64,000 nucleotides of DNA, taken from Pseudomonas sp. RIT-PI-r. Its GTDB lineage: Bacteria; Pseudomonadota; Gammaproteobacteria; Pseudomonadales; Pseudomonadaceae. Below the pieces are notes generated by a model, which saw only the letters and a list, made by a program, of their open reading frames with translations, did not search any database and was not told the DNA's origin. Within the stretch, counting starts at the first letter, position 1; every line of letters starts with the position of its first letter. Of the stretch, positions 11,438-21,384 are shown piece after piece. Position numbers and translations under genes: made by a program. The stretch lies in the NCBI RefSeq assembly GCF_001297015.1, contig NZ_LIGE01000020.1, positions 41,722 to 105,721 on the forward strand. The letters are read 5' to 3'.

Positions 11438-11535
11438 AAACTATCGCCTCGATTGAAATGCACTGACAATCGCAGCTTACCGAGAGGCATGCGCTCTGCT
11501 AAAATGCGCCGCCTTATCCGTCTGTAGGCTGCACT

Positions 11536-12096
11536 GTGCCATTTACCTGGGTTGACTGGGCGATCGTTGCAATCATCGCCATCTCCGCTTTGATCAGTTT
11601 GAGCCGCGGCTTCGTCAAGGAAGCATTATCGCTGGTGACCTGGATCATCGCAGGAGCCGTCGCCTGGATGTTCGGTGGCTCACTGTCCGAGTACCTCGCC
11701 GGATACATCGAAACCCCATCGGCTCGCGTGATCGCGGGCTGTGCCATCATGTTTGTCGCCACACTGATCGTGGGCGCAATGATCAATTATCTTATCGGCG
11801 AGTTGGTACGCGTCACCGGGTTGTCCGGGACCGATCGATTCCTCGGCATGGCCTTCGGCGCTGCGCGTGGCGTGTTGCTGGTGGTCGTGGCGGTCGGGCT
11901 GTTGAGTCTGGGGCCGGTACAGCAGGACGGGTGGTGGAAAGAATCACAGCTCGTACCAAAGTTTCTATTGGTCGCCGACTGGTCCAAAAACCTGATACTC
12001 GGGTGGAGCAGTCAGTGGCTTGCCAGCGGAATCAGCGTACCCGCTGATATTCCGTTCAAGGAGCAACTCTTGCCGTCGGCGAAAACGCCTCAGTGA
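11536..12096 (+). CDS. cvpA: CvpA family membrane protein
   Basis: A 186-residue inner-membrane protein with about four hydrophobic helices (residues 5-22, 28-50, 60-85, 105-125) and a hydrophilic C-terminus. CvpA is named for colicin V production and is linked to envelope homeostasis; its mechanism is unknown. Its place directly before purF is conserved from E. coli to Pseudomonas. The start is GTG (GTGCCATTTACCTGG) at 11536. Confidence 0.93.
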   Translation: MPFTWVDWAIVAIIAISALISLSRGFVKEALSLVTWIIAGAVAWMFGGSLSEYLAGYIETPSARVIAGCAIMFVATLIVGAMINYLIGELVRVTGLSGTDRFLGMAFGAARGVLLVVVAVGLLSLGPVQQDGWWKESQLVPKFLLVADWSKNLILGWSSQWLASGISVPADIPFKEQLLPSAKTPQ

Positions 12097-12137
12097 GTGT
12101 TGTTCAGTTCAGATCCATTAAGTAGGGGTTGCGTCGC

Positions 12138-13643
12138 ATGTGTGGCATCGTCGGTATCGTCGGTAAGTCGAACGTCAATCAGGCGCTGTATGACGCGCTA
12201 ACCGTGCTCCAGCACCGCGGCCAGGACGCTGCCGGTATCGTGACCAGCCATGATGGCCGGTTGTTCCTGCGCAAGGACAATGGCCTGGTGCGTGACGTGT
12301 TTCAACAGCGTCACATGCAGCGTCTGGTCGGCCACATGGGTATCGGCCACGTCCGTTACCCGACCGCAGGCAGTTCGACTTCGGCCGAAGCCCAACCGTT
12401 TTACGTCAACTCGCCTTACGGCATCACCCTGGCGCACAACGGTAACCTGACCAACGTTGAACAGTTGGCCAAAGAGATCTACGAATCCGATCTGCGTCAC
12501 GTCAACACCAGTTCCGACTCGGAAGTGCTGCTCAACGTGTTCGCTCACGAGCTGGCCCAGCGTGGCAAGCTGCAGCCGACCGAAGAAGACGTGTTCGCTG
12601 CCGTGACTGACGTGCACAACCGTTGCGTCGGTGGCTACGCCGTCGTGGCGATGGTGACCGGTTACGGCATCGTCGGTTTCCGCGACCCGCACGGCATCCG
12701 CCCGATCGTGTTCGGCCAGCGTCACACCGACGAAGGCGTCGAGTACATGATCGCCTCGGAAAGCGTTTCGCTGGACGTGCTCGGTTTCACCCTGATTCGC
12801 GACCTGGCACCGGGCGAAGCGGTCTACATCACTGAAGACGGCAAGCTGCACACCCGTCAGTGCGCGACCAACCCGTCCCTGACCCCGTGCATCTTCGAAC
12901 ACGTCTACCTGGCGCGTCCGGACTCGATCATCGACGGCGTATCGGTCTACAAGGCCCGTCTGCGCATGGGTGAGAAGCTCGCCGAGAAAATCCTGCGCGA
13001 GCGTCCAGAGCACGACATCGACGTGGTGATCCCGATTCCGGACACCAGCCGTACAGCCGCGCTGGAACTGGCGAATCACCTGGGCGTGAAATTCCGCGAA
13101 GGTTTCGTCAAGAACCGTTACATCGGTCGTACCTTCATCATGCCGGGTCAAGCGGCGCGCAAGAAGTCGGTACGCCAGAAGCTCAACGCCATCGAGCTGG
13201 AATTCCGCGGCAAGAACGTGATGCTGGTCGACGACTCGATCGTGCGCGGCACCACCTGCAAGCAGATCATCCAGATGGCTCGCGAAGCCGGCGCGAAAAA
13301 CGTCTACTTCTGCTCGGCTGCTCCGGCGGTACGCTTCCCGAACGTCTATGGCATCGACATGCCAAGCGCTCACGAATTGATCGCGCATAACCGTTCGACG
13401 CAGGACGTGGCGGATCTGATCGGCGCTGACTGGTTGATCTATCAGGACTTGCCTGACTTGATCGAAGCGGTCGGTGGCGGCAAGATCAAGATCGAGAACT
13501 TCGATTGTGCGGTGTTCGACGGCAAGTACGTCACCGGCGATGTCGACGAGGCGTACCTGAACAAGATCGAGCAGGCGCGTAACGACTCCTCGAAGATCAA
13601 GACCCAGGCGGTCAGTGCGATCATCGATCTGTACAACAACTGA
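12138..13643 (+). CDS. purF: Amidophosphoribosyltransferase
   Basis: Catalyses the first committed step of purine synthesis, PRPP + glutamine to 5-phosphoribosylamine. From ATG 12138 the protein is 501 residues. The start is fixed because Met removal must expose the nucleophilic Cys of MCGIVGIVG; an in-frame upstream codon would spoil this. The Ntn-glutaminase domain is followed by the PRTase domain with the PRPP loop [14 protein letters not shown] terminator follows. Confidence 0.98.
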   Translation: MCGIVGIVGKSNVNQALYDALTVLQHRGQDAAGIVTSHDGRLFLRKDNGLVRDVFQQRHMQRLVGHMGIGHVRYPTAGSSTSAEAQPFYVNSPYGITLAHNGNLTNVEQLAKEIYESDLRHVNTSSDSEVLLNVFAHELAQRGKLQPTEEDVFAAVTDVHNRCVGGYAVVAMVTGYGIVGFRDPHGIRPIVFGQRHTDEGVEYMIASESVSLDVLGFTLIRDLAPGEAVYITEDGKLHTRQCATNPSLTPCIFEHVYLARPDSIIDGVSVYKARLRMGEKLAEKILRERPEHDIDVVIPIPDTSRTAALELANHLGVKFREGFVKNRYIGRTFIMPGQAARKKSVRQKLNAIELEFRGKNVMLVDDSIVRGTTCKQIIQMAREAGAKNVYFCSAAPAVRFPNVYGIDMPSAHELIAHNRSTQDVADLIGADWLIYQDLPDLIEAVGGGKIKIENFDCAVFDGKYVTGDVDEAYLNKIEQARNDSSKIKTQAVSAIIDLYNN

Positions 13644-13649
13644 GTTTCT

Positions 13650-13674
13650 ACCGGCCCTGAGGGGCCGGTTTTGT
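13650..13674 (+). terminator. Intrinsic terminator after purF
   Basis: ACCGGCCC and GGGCCGGT form an 8-bp perfect stem with a TGAG-type loop followed by TTTTG, 7 bp downstream of the purF stop. Confidence 0.85.
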
Positions 13675-13716
13675 ATCTGACTTTCAATTTTCGAGAACAG
13701 CGCAAGGAGTGACAGC

Positions 13717-14928
13717 ATGAGTCAGGAATGGGATGCCGGTCGGCTGGACAGCGACCTTGAAGGCGTAGCGTTCGATACCCTGGCCGTACGTGCCGGTCAG
13801 CACCGTACGCCGGAAGGTGAGCACGGTGATCCGATGTTCTTCACCTCCAGCTACGTGTTCCGCACCGCTGCCGATGCGGCCGCGCGGTTTGCCGGCGAAG
13901 TGCCGGGCAACGTCTACTCGCGTTACACCAACCCGACCGTGCGCGCGTTCGAAGAGCGCATTGCTGCACTGGAAAGCGCCGAGCAGGCTGTTGCGACCGC
14001 AACCGGCATGGCTGCGATCCTGGCAGTGGTGATGAGCCTGTGCAGTGCTGGCGATCATGTGCTGGTCTCGCGCAGCGTGTTCGGCTCGACCATCAGTCTG
14101 TTCGAGAAGTACTTCAAGCGTTTTGGCGTGGAAGTCGATTACGTGCCACTGGCCGAGCTTTCGGGTTGGGATGCGGCAATCAAGCCGAATACCAAATTGC
14201 TCTTCGTTGAGTCGCCGTCCAACCCTCTGGCTGAGCTGGTTGATATCGCCGCACTGGCAGAAATCGCTCATGCCAAAGGCGCGATGCTGGTGGTCGATAA
14301 CTGCTTCTGCACCCCGGCGTTGCAACAGCCGCTGAAACTGGGGGCGGACATCGTCGTGCACTCGGCGACCAAGTTCATCGACGGCCAGGGCCGTTGCATG
14401 GGTGGGGTGGTAGCCGGGCGTAGCGAGCAGATGAAAGAAATCGTCGGCTTCCTGCGCACTGCCGGGCCGACCCTGAGTCCATTCAATGCGTGGATCTTCC
14501 TCAAGGGGCTGGAAACCTTGGGCCTGCGGATGAAGGCGCATTGTGCCAATGCCCAGGAGCTGGCTGAATGGCTGGAGCAGCAGGACGGTATCGAGAAAGT
14601 CCATTACGCCGGTCTCAAGAGCCATCCGCAGCACGAACTGGCTCAGCGTCAGCAGAAGGGCTTCGGTGCGGTGGTGAGCTTTGAGGTCAAGGGCGGCAAA
14701 GAGGGCGCCTGGCGCTTTATCGATGCCACCCGTTTGATTTCGATCACCGCAAACCTTGGTGACAGTAAAACCACCATCACTCACCCGAGCACTACTTCTC
14801 ACGGCCGTCTCGCACCGCAAGAGCGTGAAGCAGCGGGCATCCGTGACAGCCTGATCCGCATCGCGGTCGGTCTCGAAGACGTGGCGGATCTGCAAGCCGA
14901 TCTGGCGCGCGGTCTGGCAGCGCTGTGA
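13717..14928 (+). CDS. metZ: O-succinylhomoserine sulfhydrylase
   Basis: PLP enzyme of the Cys/Met metabolism family that makes homocysteine directly from O-succinylhomoserine and sulfide. The 403-residue protein shows the PLP-lysine site [15 protein letters not shown] (near residue 213) and YSRYTNPTV. Pseudomonas uses MetZ after purF in this same order. An AAGGAG site precedes the ATG. The stop codon overlaps the start of the next gene by 4 bp. Confidence 0.95.
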   Translation: MSQEWDAGRLDSDLEGVAFDTLAVRAGQHRTPEGEHGDPMFFTSSYVFRTAADAAARFAGEVPGNVYSRYTNPTVRAFEERIAALESAEQAVATATGMAAILAVVMSLCSAGDHVLVSRSVFGSTISLFEKYFKRFGVEVDYVPLAELSGWDAAIKPNTKLLFVESPSNPLAELVDIAALAEIAHAKGAMLVVDNCFCTPALQQPLKLGADIVVHSATKFIDGQGRCMGGVVAGRSEQMKEIVGFLRTAGPTLSPFNAWIFLKGLETLGLRMKAHCANAQELAEWLEQQDGIEKVHYAGLKSHPQHELAQRQQKGFGAVVSFEVKGGKEGAWRFIDATRLISITANLGDSKTTITHPSTTSHGRLAPQEREAAGIRDSLIRIAVGLEDVADLQADLARGLAAL

Positions 14929-15701
14929 TCGAGTTGTCGACGCCGACAGCGGGTACCCATGGCCGCGTCGCGTTGGTCACGGGTGCCGCGCGCGGTATTG
15001 GTCTGGGGATTGCGGCGTGGCTGATCAGCGAAGGCTGGCAAGTGGTGCTGACCGATCTGGATCGTGCGCGCGGTTCGAAAGTGGCGAAGGTGCTGGGCGA
15101 AAACGCCTGGTTCATTGCCATGGACGTTGCCGATGAGGGCCAGGTTGCGCTGGGTGTTGCTGAGGTGTTGGGGCAGTTTGGTCGTCTCGACGCGCTGGTA
15201 TGCAACGCGGCGGTCGCCGATCCGCACAACATCACCCTGGAAAGCCTCGATCTGGCTTACTGGAATCGCGTGCTGGCGGTAAACCTCAGTGGGCCGATGT
15301 TGCTGGCCAAGCACTGTGCGCCTTATCTGCGCGCTCACAACGGTTCGATCGTCAATCTGGCCTCGACCCGTGCGCGGCAGTCGGAGGCGGACTCCGAGGC
15401 GTATGCGGCGAGCAAGGGTGGGTTATTGGCGCTCACGCATGCGCTGGCAATCAGCCTGGGGCCGGAGATTCGCGTGAACGCCGTCAGCCCGGGCTGGATC
15501 GATGCGCGTGATCCCTCTGCACGTCGAGCGGAGCCGTTGGCCGATGCCGATCATGCTCAGCATCCAGCGGGCAGGGTAGGGACAGTCGAAGACGTGGCGG
15601 CCATGGTTGCGTGGTTGCTGTCGAGGAATGCCGGGTTTGTCACCGGGCAGGAATTCGTCGTCGATGGCGGCATGACGAAAAAGATGATTTACAGCGAATA
15701 G
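14925..15701 (+). CDS. Short-chain dehydrogenase/reductase (SDR), substrate unknown
   Basis: A 258-residue Rossmann-fold oxidoreductase with the cofactor motif [13 protein letters not shown] (residues 19-31), NAAV, and the catalytic Ser/Tyr/Lys pattern (YAASKGG near residue 163). The acidic residue after the second strand (TDLDRA) suggests NAD(H). The GTG start overlaps metZ by 4 bp, implying coupled translation. The substrate cannot be read from sequence. Confidence 0.9.
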   Translation: MIELSTPTAGTHGRVALVTGAARGIGLGIAAWLISEGWQVVLTDLDRARGSKVAKVLGENAWFIAMDVADEGQVALGVAEVLGQFGRLDALVCNAAVADPHNITLESLDLAYWNRVLAVNLSGPMLLAKHCAPYLRAHNGSIVNLASTRARQSEADSEAYAASKGGLLALTHALAISLGPEIRVNAVSPGWIDARDPSARRAEPLADADHAQHPAGRVGTVEDVAAMVAWLLSRNAGFVTGQEFVVDGGMTKKMIYSE

Positions 15702-15741
15702 ATCGCGTTCTTTTTCTGAGTTTGCGTTGAATGGACTGGCG

Positions 15742-15810
15742 CCTTCGCGAGCAGGCTCGCTCCCACATTTGGAATGCAATCCCCTGTGGGGGCGAGCTTG
15801 CTCGGGAAGG
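15742..15810. repeat. REPIN-like inverted repeat
   Basis: Arms 15742-15767 (CCTTCGCGAGCAGGCTCGCT...) and 15785-15810 are inverted with a few mismatches around TTTGGAATGCAATCCCC, nearly the same loop as in the element at 6672. It lies between the SDR gene and the tRNA promoter. Confidence 0.85.
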
Positions 15811-15866
15811 CGGTCTTGCAGGATGGAAGCAATTTCGTCTTTTTTAGAAAAACTTCAATCCTGCTA

Positions 15867-15895
15867 TTGACTTAGGTTCTCTACCTGCGTAAATT
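15867..15895 (+). promoter_or_regulatory. Sigma-70 promoter of the tRNA-Val/Asp/Asp cluster
   Basis: TTGACT (15867-15872) and TAAATT (15890-15895) are separated by 17 bases, with a GC-rich discriminator 20 bp before the first tRNA. Confidence 0.75.
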
Positions 15896-15917
15896 TCGCG
15901 GCCTCGGAGATGCAAAC

Positions 15918-15993
15918 GGGTGATTAGCTCAGCTGGGAGAGCGTCTGCCTTACAAGCAGAATGTCGGCGGTTCGATCCCGTCATCACCCACCA
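15918..15993 (+). tRNA. tRNA-Val (anticodon TAC)
   Basis: A 76-nt cloverleaf: acceptor GGGTGAT/ATCACCC, D-arm AGCTCAGCTGGGAGAGC, anticodon loop CTTACAA with TAC, T-arm GGTTCGATCC and encoded CCA. Confidence 0.97.
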
Positions 15994-16049
15994 CTCCCCG
16001 AGAGACTTGCGTAAGCAAGAGCGTAGGCTGAAAGTGCCTGCACCGACGC

Positions 16050-16126
16050 GCAGCGGTAGTTCAGTCGGTTAGAATACCGGCCTGTCACGCCGGGGGTCGC
16101 GGGTTCGAGTCCCGTCCGCTGCGCCA
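16050..16126 (+). tRNA. tRNA-Asp (anticodon GTC), copy 1
   Basis: A 77-nt tRNA with acceptor GCAGCGG/CCGCTGC, anticodon loop CTGTCAC carrying GTC, T-loop TTCGAGT and encoded CCA. It is identical to the copy 170 bp downstream. Confidence 0.97.
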
Positions 16127-16219
16127 TATTTTACGAATCAGGCTTGTCTGGTTCGCGATTGCCAAGCACCGAAGCTAGCAGTCAAAACGAGTTACTTGAG
16201 CGCAAGCTCAAAGCGATAC

Positions 16220-16296
16220 GCAGCGGTAGTTCAGTCGGTTAGAATACCGGCCTGTCACGCCGGGGGTCGCGGGTTCGAGTCCCGTCCGCTGCGCCA
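16220..16296 (+). tRNA. tRNA-Asp (anticodon GTC), copy 2
   Basis: All 77 bases match the upstream tRNA-Asp copy. The two copies are 93 bp apart and share no obvious flanking similarity beyond a few bases. Confidence 0.97.
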
Positions 16297-16369
16297 TATC
16301 TGCTCCAAGGACCACTGAACGCCTTGAAGCACCGAAAGCAACCCTTGGTTGATTCGGAATCGATAGCAA

Positions 16370-16400
16370 AGACCCTGGTCGAAAGACCGGGGTTTTTTGT
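16370..16400 (+). terminator. Intrinsic terminator of the tRNA cluster
   Basis: ACCCTGGTC GAAA GACCGGGGT hairpin with a stable GAAA tetraloop followed by TTTTTTG, about 75 bp after the last tRNA. Confidence 0.85.
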
Positions 16401-16463
16401 GTCTGGAATTTGGCTATTACCTTCTTTTCCTCCCGCCCCAATCCCGAAGCCAACACAAATCCC

Positions 16464-16552
16464 TGTAGGAGTGAGCCTGCTCGCGATAGCGTCAGTTCAG
16501 CCATGCTGCTGGTGACTGACACTCCGCCATCGCGAGCAGGCTCACTCCTACA
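16464..16552. repeat. REPIN-like inverted repeat
   Basis: Arms TGTAGGAGTGAGCCTGCTCG... (16464-16487) and its reverse complement (16529-16552) are perfect over 24 bases around a 41-base loop. Same family as the element at 6672. Confidence 0.85.
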
Positions 16553-16781
16553 AGTGTCTACCCGCCTGCTGCGGTCTCACGTCGCATTGATTTTTTGATT
16601 CTTTAGTCAAATTTTTGTATCTGGTTGTTTGCTGCGAGCCCAGAAACCTTTAAAGTTAACCTTTCGGTCAGCTTTGCACTGTCATCACGCCTTTCGTTTA
16701 GCCAAGAAGGGCTTCTGCAAGACTCGAGATTCCCAGTAGATAACCAGAAGGGCGGACACATAACCGCCCAGAGGATGATCC

Positions 16782-19613
16782 ATGTCCAACCGTGATATAT
16801 CCCGGCGCTCGTTCCTCCAGGGCGGGCTGGTGGCGGGCGTGAGCGTCACGCTCACGCCACTCAGCACCCAGGCGCTGGCTGCCTTGATGGAAAACAGCGT
16901 AACCGTGCCGTCCGAGAAATGGCTCGGCAACAACGGCAAAGCGCGTCAGCGTAACGATGCGCTGTCCAAGGTCTGCGGCAGCAAAGTCTTTGCTCGCGAC
17001 ATTCGCTCCAAGGACATGCCGGGCTGGCCCGAGCAGCAAGGCCACGCCATGTTGCTGAAAACCATCAAGGCTGACCGCATTTACGACGGTTACGACCTGT
17101 CGTGGCTCGGCGCCGATTTGCAGCCGGACCGCATCGTCACCGCCGCTGACCTGGATAAGGACGGCATCGTCTTCCCGGAAGAACATGCGCCGGATCCACT
17201 GCTGCCAGAAGGCAAGGTGCCAATGTTCATCGGTCACCCGGTGGCCATCCTGATCTGGAACGACTTCGAGCGCTTCCGTCAGGCCAAGAACAAACTCAAA
17301 TTCAATGACAAAGCGATTCGTTACGGTGCCAAAGTGCCGTTCTACGAAGGCGACCCCTACGGCAGCTTCCGCTATGTGCGCGTTGGCGGCGCGACCTCGG
17401 CAGACGAAGATGAATTCGCCAGCCTCAAGGACTCGATCCTGTTCCCGATGCTGAAGAACCGTCGTCCGGTGTGGAATTCCCAGCCGAACCTGCACGGCAA
17501 TCTGACTGAGCGCGGGCTGTTCTACGCTGACCGCATGAAGAGCGAGATCGACACGCCGCCGGACAACTGGCTGGTATTCGACGAGCGCTACAAGACCCCG
17601 TCGATCGAGCCGGCTGCAATGGAGCCGGACAACGGCAACGGCTGGTACGACCCGAAGACCAAGACCCTGCATTTCGTAGTGGCCACCCAGTGCCCGCTGG
17701 AGGCAGCGACCGAAACTGCGAAGATGATCTCGCCGTCGCGCTTCGGCCTCGACAACCTCAACATGCATCCGGGTTACACCGTCGGTTACGGTTCCAAAGA
17801 CCACAACATCTTCGTTTACTACGCGGCCCTCGCCGCGTTGTACGGCGCCGGTGTGCCAGTACGCTTGGCCAACGACCGCTACGAGCAGTTCCAAAGCGGG
17901 ATCAAGCGTCACCCGTTCGACATCCGCTACCAATTGGCCGTGGACAAGAACGACTACAGCTTCAAGATTTTCCGCGCTGAAATGAGCGTCGACGGTGGCG
18001 GCCGGATCAACTACAGCCCATCGGTAGCCGCGGTTGGCGCCACGGCCGCGCAGTCGATCTACTACATGCCGCAGAACGATCTGCAAGTCACCGCCTACCA
18101 CTCGCGTGGCGTTGAGGCCGGTTCGATGCGTGGTTACGGAACCCTGCAGAGCATGGCGGCGACCGAAATGATGGTCGACGAAATCGCCAATCGCCTCGGT
18201 GTCGATGCCATCGCCCTGCGTCGCAAGAACGCTTTGCGTTCGGGCATGAAAAACACCCAGGGCGCGACCCCCGCCGGTGCTTTGCGCCTGCATGAAATTC
18301 TCGACAAGGCTTCGGTGCACGAAGTCTGGAAAAACCGCGACGCGATCAAGAACCAGCGCGAAGCCGCCGACCCGGACAACTGGTACGGCGTCGGTTTCGC
18401 CATTTGCCAGAAAGACTTCGGCACCGGTTCTGAAGCGCCGATGGCCAGCATCGAATTCACTGCCGAGGGTCGCATAACCCTACGCCACATCGGTATCGAA
18501 ATCGGCACCGGCATGTCCACCTCGCAGGCTCTGGTCGTGGCCGATTTCCTCGGCAGCCCGGCGCACGAAGTGAAGACCGGTGAAACCGAATGGAAGGAAA
18601 TGCAGCTGATCACCAGCGGCAACCCTTACATCATGAGTCAGACTGAGCAGGATAACCTGCTGCGCAACCCGCGCTGGGTCGGCAAGCTGGCCTCGGCCTC
18701 GTCGGCGACCAACTCGGCGTACTACTTCAGCCATGCCACCCGTGAAGCGGCGCGCGTGCTGTTCAACAACGGTTTGTGGCCAGCGGCCATGGAAATCTGG
18801 CGTCAGGGTCCTTACGGCGGTCAAGCCAACCCTTACGTTGTACGTCGCGAAGATGCGCATTGGGTTGACGGCAAACTTACCGCCAACGGCATGCAGCCGT
18901 TGAGCTTCGAAGAGCTGGCCAAACACGCTCACGAGCGTGGCCTGGTGACCGGCGCCACCGTTCATGCGTTCAACCGCTGGAGCTGGGCTGAAGCCGAATA
19001 CAGCATCGACGGCGTGCGCGAGCGTCTGCCGCTCGATGGTCTGGCGGTGAAGTACGGCGACGGTGCACCTAACGCGAAAAAAGCGCTGATGAACACTGCC
19101 GGTTTCCACTTGCTGGATCGCCAGAACATCAATTATCCGGTCGTGCAACTGAACAACGCTGCGGTGACTTACTACAGCCCGGTGGCGACGCTGGTCGAGT
19201 TGAAGGTCAACAAGGGTTCGGCAGAAGTCGAAGTGCTTAACCATCATTCGTGGGTCGAGTGCGGTCGTGTGCTGGTCGAAGAGCTGGTCAAGGGTCAGAT
19301 GGAAGGCGGTATCGCCATGGGCATCGGTCACGCGTTGATGGAAGAAATGCCGCTGTATGAAGGTGGGCCGGGGGAGGGGGACTGGAACTTCAACCGTTAC
19401 CGTCTGCCGATGGCGCGCCACGTTGCTGTGTGGAAACAGACGTCGGAAATTCTCCCGGCGCTGTCGCCAAGCGATCCGTCCAAAGGCATCGCCGAAGTGG
19501 TGATGATCCCGATTGTCGGCGCCATCGGTAACGCCGTGGCGCATGCCATCGGTAAACGTGTTCGCGATCTGCCAATCACTGCTGCGCGCATCAAGGAGGC
19601 CCTCAATGGCTAA
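16782..19613 (+). CDS. Periplasmic molybdenum hydroxylase large subunit (xanthine dehydrogenase / isoquinoline 1-oxidoreductase beta type)
   Basis: A 943-residue molybdopterin-cytosine-dinucleotide-binding subunit. The N-terminus has a Tat signal (RDISRRSFLQGGLVAGVSV), so the folded cofactor-loaded enzyme should be exported. The C-terminal region has GQMEGGIAMGIGHALMEE, close to the family's active-site Glu block. It is followed by a 2Fe-2S subunit, a triheme cytochrome and XdhC, so electrons probably pass from the Mo site via FeS to cytochrome c. The substrate is unknown; aldehydes or N-heterocycles are typical of relatives. AGAGGATG precedes the start. Confidence 0.9.
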   Translation: MSNRDISRRSFLQGGLVAGVSVTLTPLSTQALAALMENSVTVPSEKWLGNNGKARQRNDALSKVCGSKVFARDIRSKDMPGWPEQQGHAMLLKTIKADRIYDGYDLSWLGADLQPDRIVTAADLDKDGIVFPEEHAPDPLLPEGKVPMFIGHPVAILIWNDFERFRQAKNKLKFNDKAIRYGAKVPFYEGDPYGSFRYVRVGGATSADEDEFASLKDSILFPMLKNRRPVWNSQPNLHGNLTERGLFYADRMKSEIDTPPDNWLVFDERYKTPSIEPAAMEPDNGNGWYDPKTKTLHFVVATQCPLEAATETAKMISPSRFGLDNLNMHPGYTVGYGSKDHNIFVYYAALAALYGAGVPVRLANDRYEQFQSGIKRHPFDIRYQLAVDKNDYSFKIFRAEMSVDGGGRINYSPSVAAVGATAAQSIYYMPQNDLQVTAYHSRGVEAGSMRGYGTLQSMAATEMMVDEIANRLGVDAIALRRKNALRSGMKNTQGATPAGALRLHEILDKASVHEVWKNRDAIKNQREAADPDNWYGVGFAICQKDFGTGSEAPMASIEFTAEGRITLRHIGIEIGTGMSTSQALVVADFLGSPAHEVKTGETEWKEMQLITSGNPYIMSQTEQDNLLRNPRWVGKLASASSATNSAYYFSHATREAARVLFNNGLWPAAMEIWRQGPYGGQANPYVVRREDAHWVDGKLTANGMQPLSFEELAKHAHERGLVTGATVHAFNRWSWAEAEYSIDGVRERLPLDGLAVKYGDGAPNAKKALMNTAGFHLLDRQNINYPVVQLNNAAVTYYSPVATLVELKVNKGSAEVEVLNHHSWVECGRVLVEELVKGQMEGGIAMGIGHALMEEMPLYEGGPGEGDWNFNRYRLPMARHVAVWKQTSEILPALSPSDPSKGIAEVVMIPIVGAIGNAVAHAIGKRVRDLPITAARIKEALNG

Positions 19614-20145
19614 CCGTCCGCTTCAACTGACCCTCAATGGTCAATCCGTCGGCCCCGTGGACATCCCTGATGACCTGCCGATGATCGACTATCTGCACGA
19701 ATACAAAAACCTCACCGGTTCGCGTCTGGGCTGCGGCCAGGGCATCTGCCACGCCTGCGTAGTGATCGTCGACAATCCCGACGGCACCAGTGAAGAGGTG
19801 CGCACCTGCATTACCGGCGCGCATTACTTCGAAGGCAAGAAAGTCCGCACCATCGAGAGCCACGCCAAGCGTGACGAAGGCGGTCAGGTGACTGAGCTGA
19901 ACCCGATCCAGCAGCGCTTCGTCGATGAGTTCGCTTTCCAGTGCAGCTACTGCGCACCGGGCTTCGTCAACGCCGCGACCGTGCTGGTTGAGAAGCTGCA
20001 GCGCCAGCCGATTGTCAAAAGCCAGCTGGAACAAGTCATCGAGGACAGCCTCGGCCATCACGTCTGCCGTTGCACCGGGTACGTGCGTTACTACAACGCT
20101 ACCCGCAACGTGCTGACCGATCTCGGCCTGGTCAAGGAGGGTTAA
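19606..20145 (+). CDS. (2Fe-2S)-binding subunit of the molybdenum hydroxylase
   Basis: A 179-residue protein with two 2Fe-2S clusters: the plant-ferredoxin-like set CGQGICHACVV...RTCIT (residues about 44-70) and the helical-domain set CSYCAPGF...CRCTGYV (about 115-150). It has no signal peptide and probably travels with the Tat-exported large subunit. The start ATG 19606 lies in the last codons of the large-subunit gene after AAGGAGG (8-bp overlap), showing translational coupling. Confidence 0.93.
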   Translation: MANRPLQLTLNGQSVGPVDIPDDLPMIDYLHEYKNLTGSRLGCGQGICHACVVIVDNPDGTSEEVRTCITGAHYFEGKKVRTIESHAKRDEGGQVTELNPIQQRFVDEFAFQCSYCAPGFVNAATVLVEKLQRQPIVKSQLEQVIEDSLGHHVCRCTGYVRYYNATRNVLTDLGLVKEG

Positions 20146-20147
20146 GC

Positions 20148-21383
20148 ATGAAGCTTTTACTGACCCGCCTGACCTTGGCGGTCGGCCTCGCTGCGCCGGT
20201 GTTGTTTGCTCACGCCGATGATCAGGTCAAGCGTGGCGAGTATCTCGCACGCGCTGCTGACTGCATGGCTTGCCACACGGCAGCGGGTGGTGCGCCGTTT
20301 GCCGGCGGTCTGCCGATCGTCTCGCCGTTCGGCACGATCTACGGCACCAACATCACCCCGAGCAAAGAGCACGGCATCGGTTTGTATAACGATGACGAGT
20401 TCTTCGCGGCGCTTACCGAAGGCAAGCGTCGCGACGGTGCGAACCTGTATCCGGCGATGCCGTACACCTCGTATCACCTGATGCCGCGCGCGGATTCGGA
20501 TGCGATCCATGCGTATCTGAAAACCATCGAGCCGATTGAGCGCGCAGCGCCGGTCACCAGTCTGAGCTTTCCGTTCAACGTGCGTCCGGGTCTGATCGGC
20601 TGGAACATGATGTACGGCAAAGACCTGAAACTGGAGTCGGCCGAAGGCAAAAGTGAAGCGTGGAAACGCGGCCAATACATGGTCGAAGTGCTCGGTCACT
20701 GCGGCGAATGCCACACCCCGCGCGGCCTGCCGGGTGCGATGCAGCTGGATAAACGCCTCACCGGCGGAATCCTTAATGGTTATCTGGCGCCGAGTCTGCT
20801 GGCTACTGATCTGGCCGCTCGCGGCTGGAACGAGCAGGATCTGAGCACGTTCCTCAAGCACGGCATGAGCGCGCAGGGGACGATGTTCAACGAGATGTTC
20901 CCGGTGTTCCACAACAGCACTCAGGGCCTGAGCGATCCGGATCTGGCGGCAATGGCGACGTTCCTGCTCGGCGACAAACCGCCGGCAGCCAAAACGCTTG
21001 TCGAAGTGCCGGTGGAAAAACTCAGTCCGAGCGCCCAGCGCGGCCAGCAGGAATACCTGAATGTCTGCGCCGGTTGCCATGCGGTCGGTGGTGAAGGCAA
21101 ACCGCACATCGCGGTGGCCATGCGCGGCAACACCACGTTGCGCCTGGAAGATCCACGCAACCTGTTGCGCGTGATCGAAGATGGTATCGGCGAGCAGAAG
21201 TTTTCCGGTTTCGAGCACATGCAACCGATGCCGGGTTTTGCCGGCAAGCTCAGTCCTGAACAGCTGACCGATCTGCTCAACTACCTGCGTCAAGGGTGGG
21301 GCGGCCAGTCTGCCGAGCTGGCAGTGAGCGAGGTGCAGAAGCTGCAAGCCGACGCACCGTCCATCGAGCACAAGGCCCACTGA
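20148..21383 (+). CDS. Triheme c-type cytochrome, electron acceptor of the molybdenum hydroxylase
   Basis: A 411-residue exported cytochrome with a Sec signal peptide (about 1-23, ending AHA-DD) and three CxxCH haem sites: CMACH, CGECH and CAGCH. This is the subunit II architecture of membrane-bound alcohol, gluconate and aldehyde dehydrogenases, passing electrons toward ubiquinone or a terminal oxidase. It begins 2 bp after the FeS gene stop with GGAGGG upstream. Confidence 0.93.
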   Translation: MKLLLTRLTLAVGLAAPVLFAHADDQVKRGEYLARAADCMACHTAAGGAPFAGGLPIVSPFGTIYGTNITPSKEHGIGLYNDDEFFAALTEGKRRDGANLYPAMPYTSYHLMPRADSDAIHAYLKTIEPIERAAPVTSLSFPFNVRPGLIGWNMMYGKDLKLESAEGKSEAWKRGQYMVEVLGHCGECHTPRGLPGAMQLDKRLTGGILNGYLAPSLLATDLAARGWNEQDLSTFLKHGMSAQGTMFNEMFPVFHNSTQGLSDPDLAAMATFLLGDKPPAAKTLVEVPVEKLSPSAQRGQQEYLNVCAGCHAVGGEGKPHIAVAMRGNTTLRLEDPRNLLRVIEDGIGEQKFSGFEHMQPMPGFAGKLSPEQLTDLLNYLRQGWGGQSAELAVSEVQKLQADAPSIEHKAH

Positions 21384-21384
21384 C

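Noticed and set aside
12198..13718. A 506-codon open frame opposite purF
   Set aside because: Antisense shadow; purF is certain.
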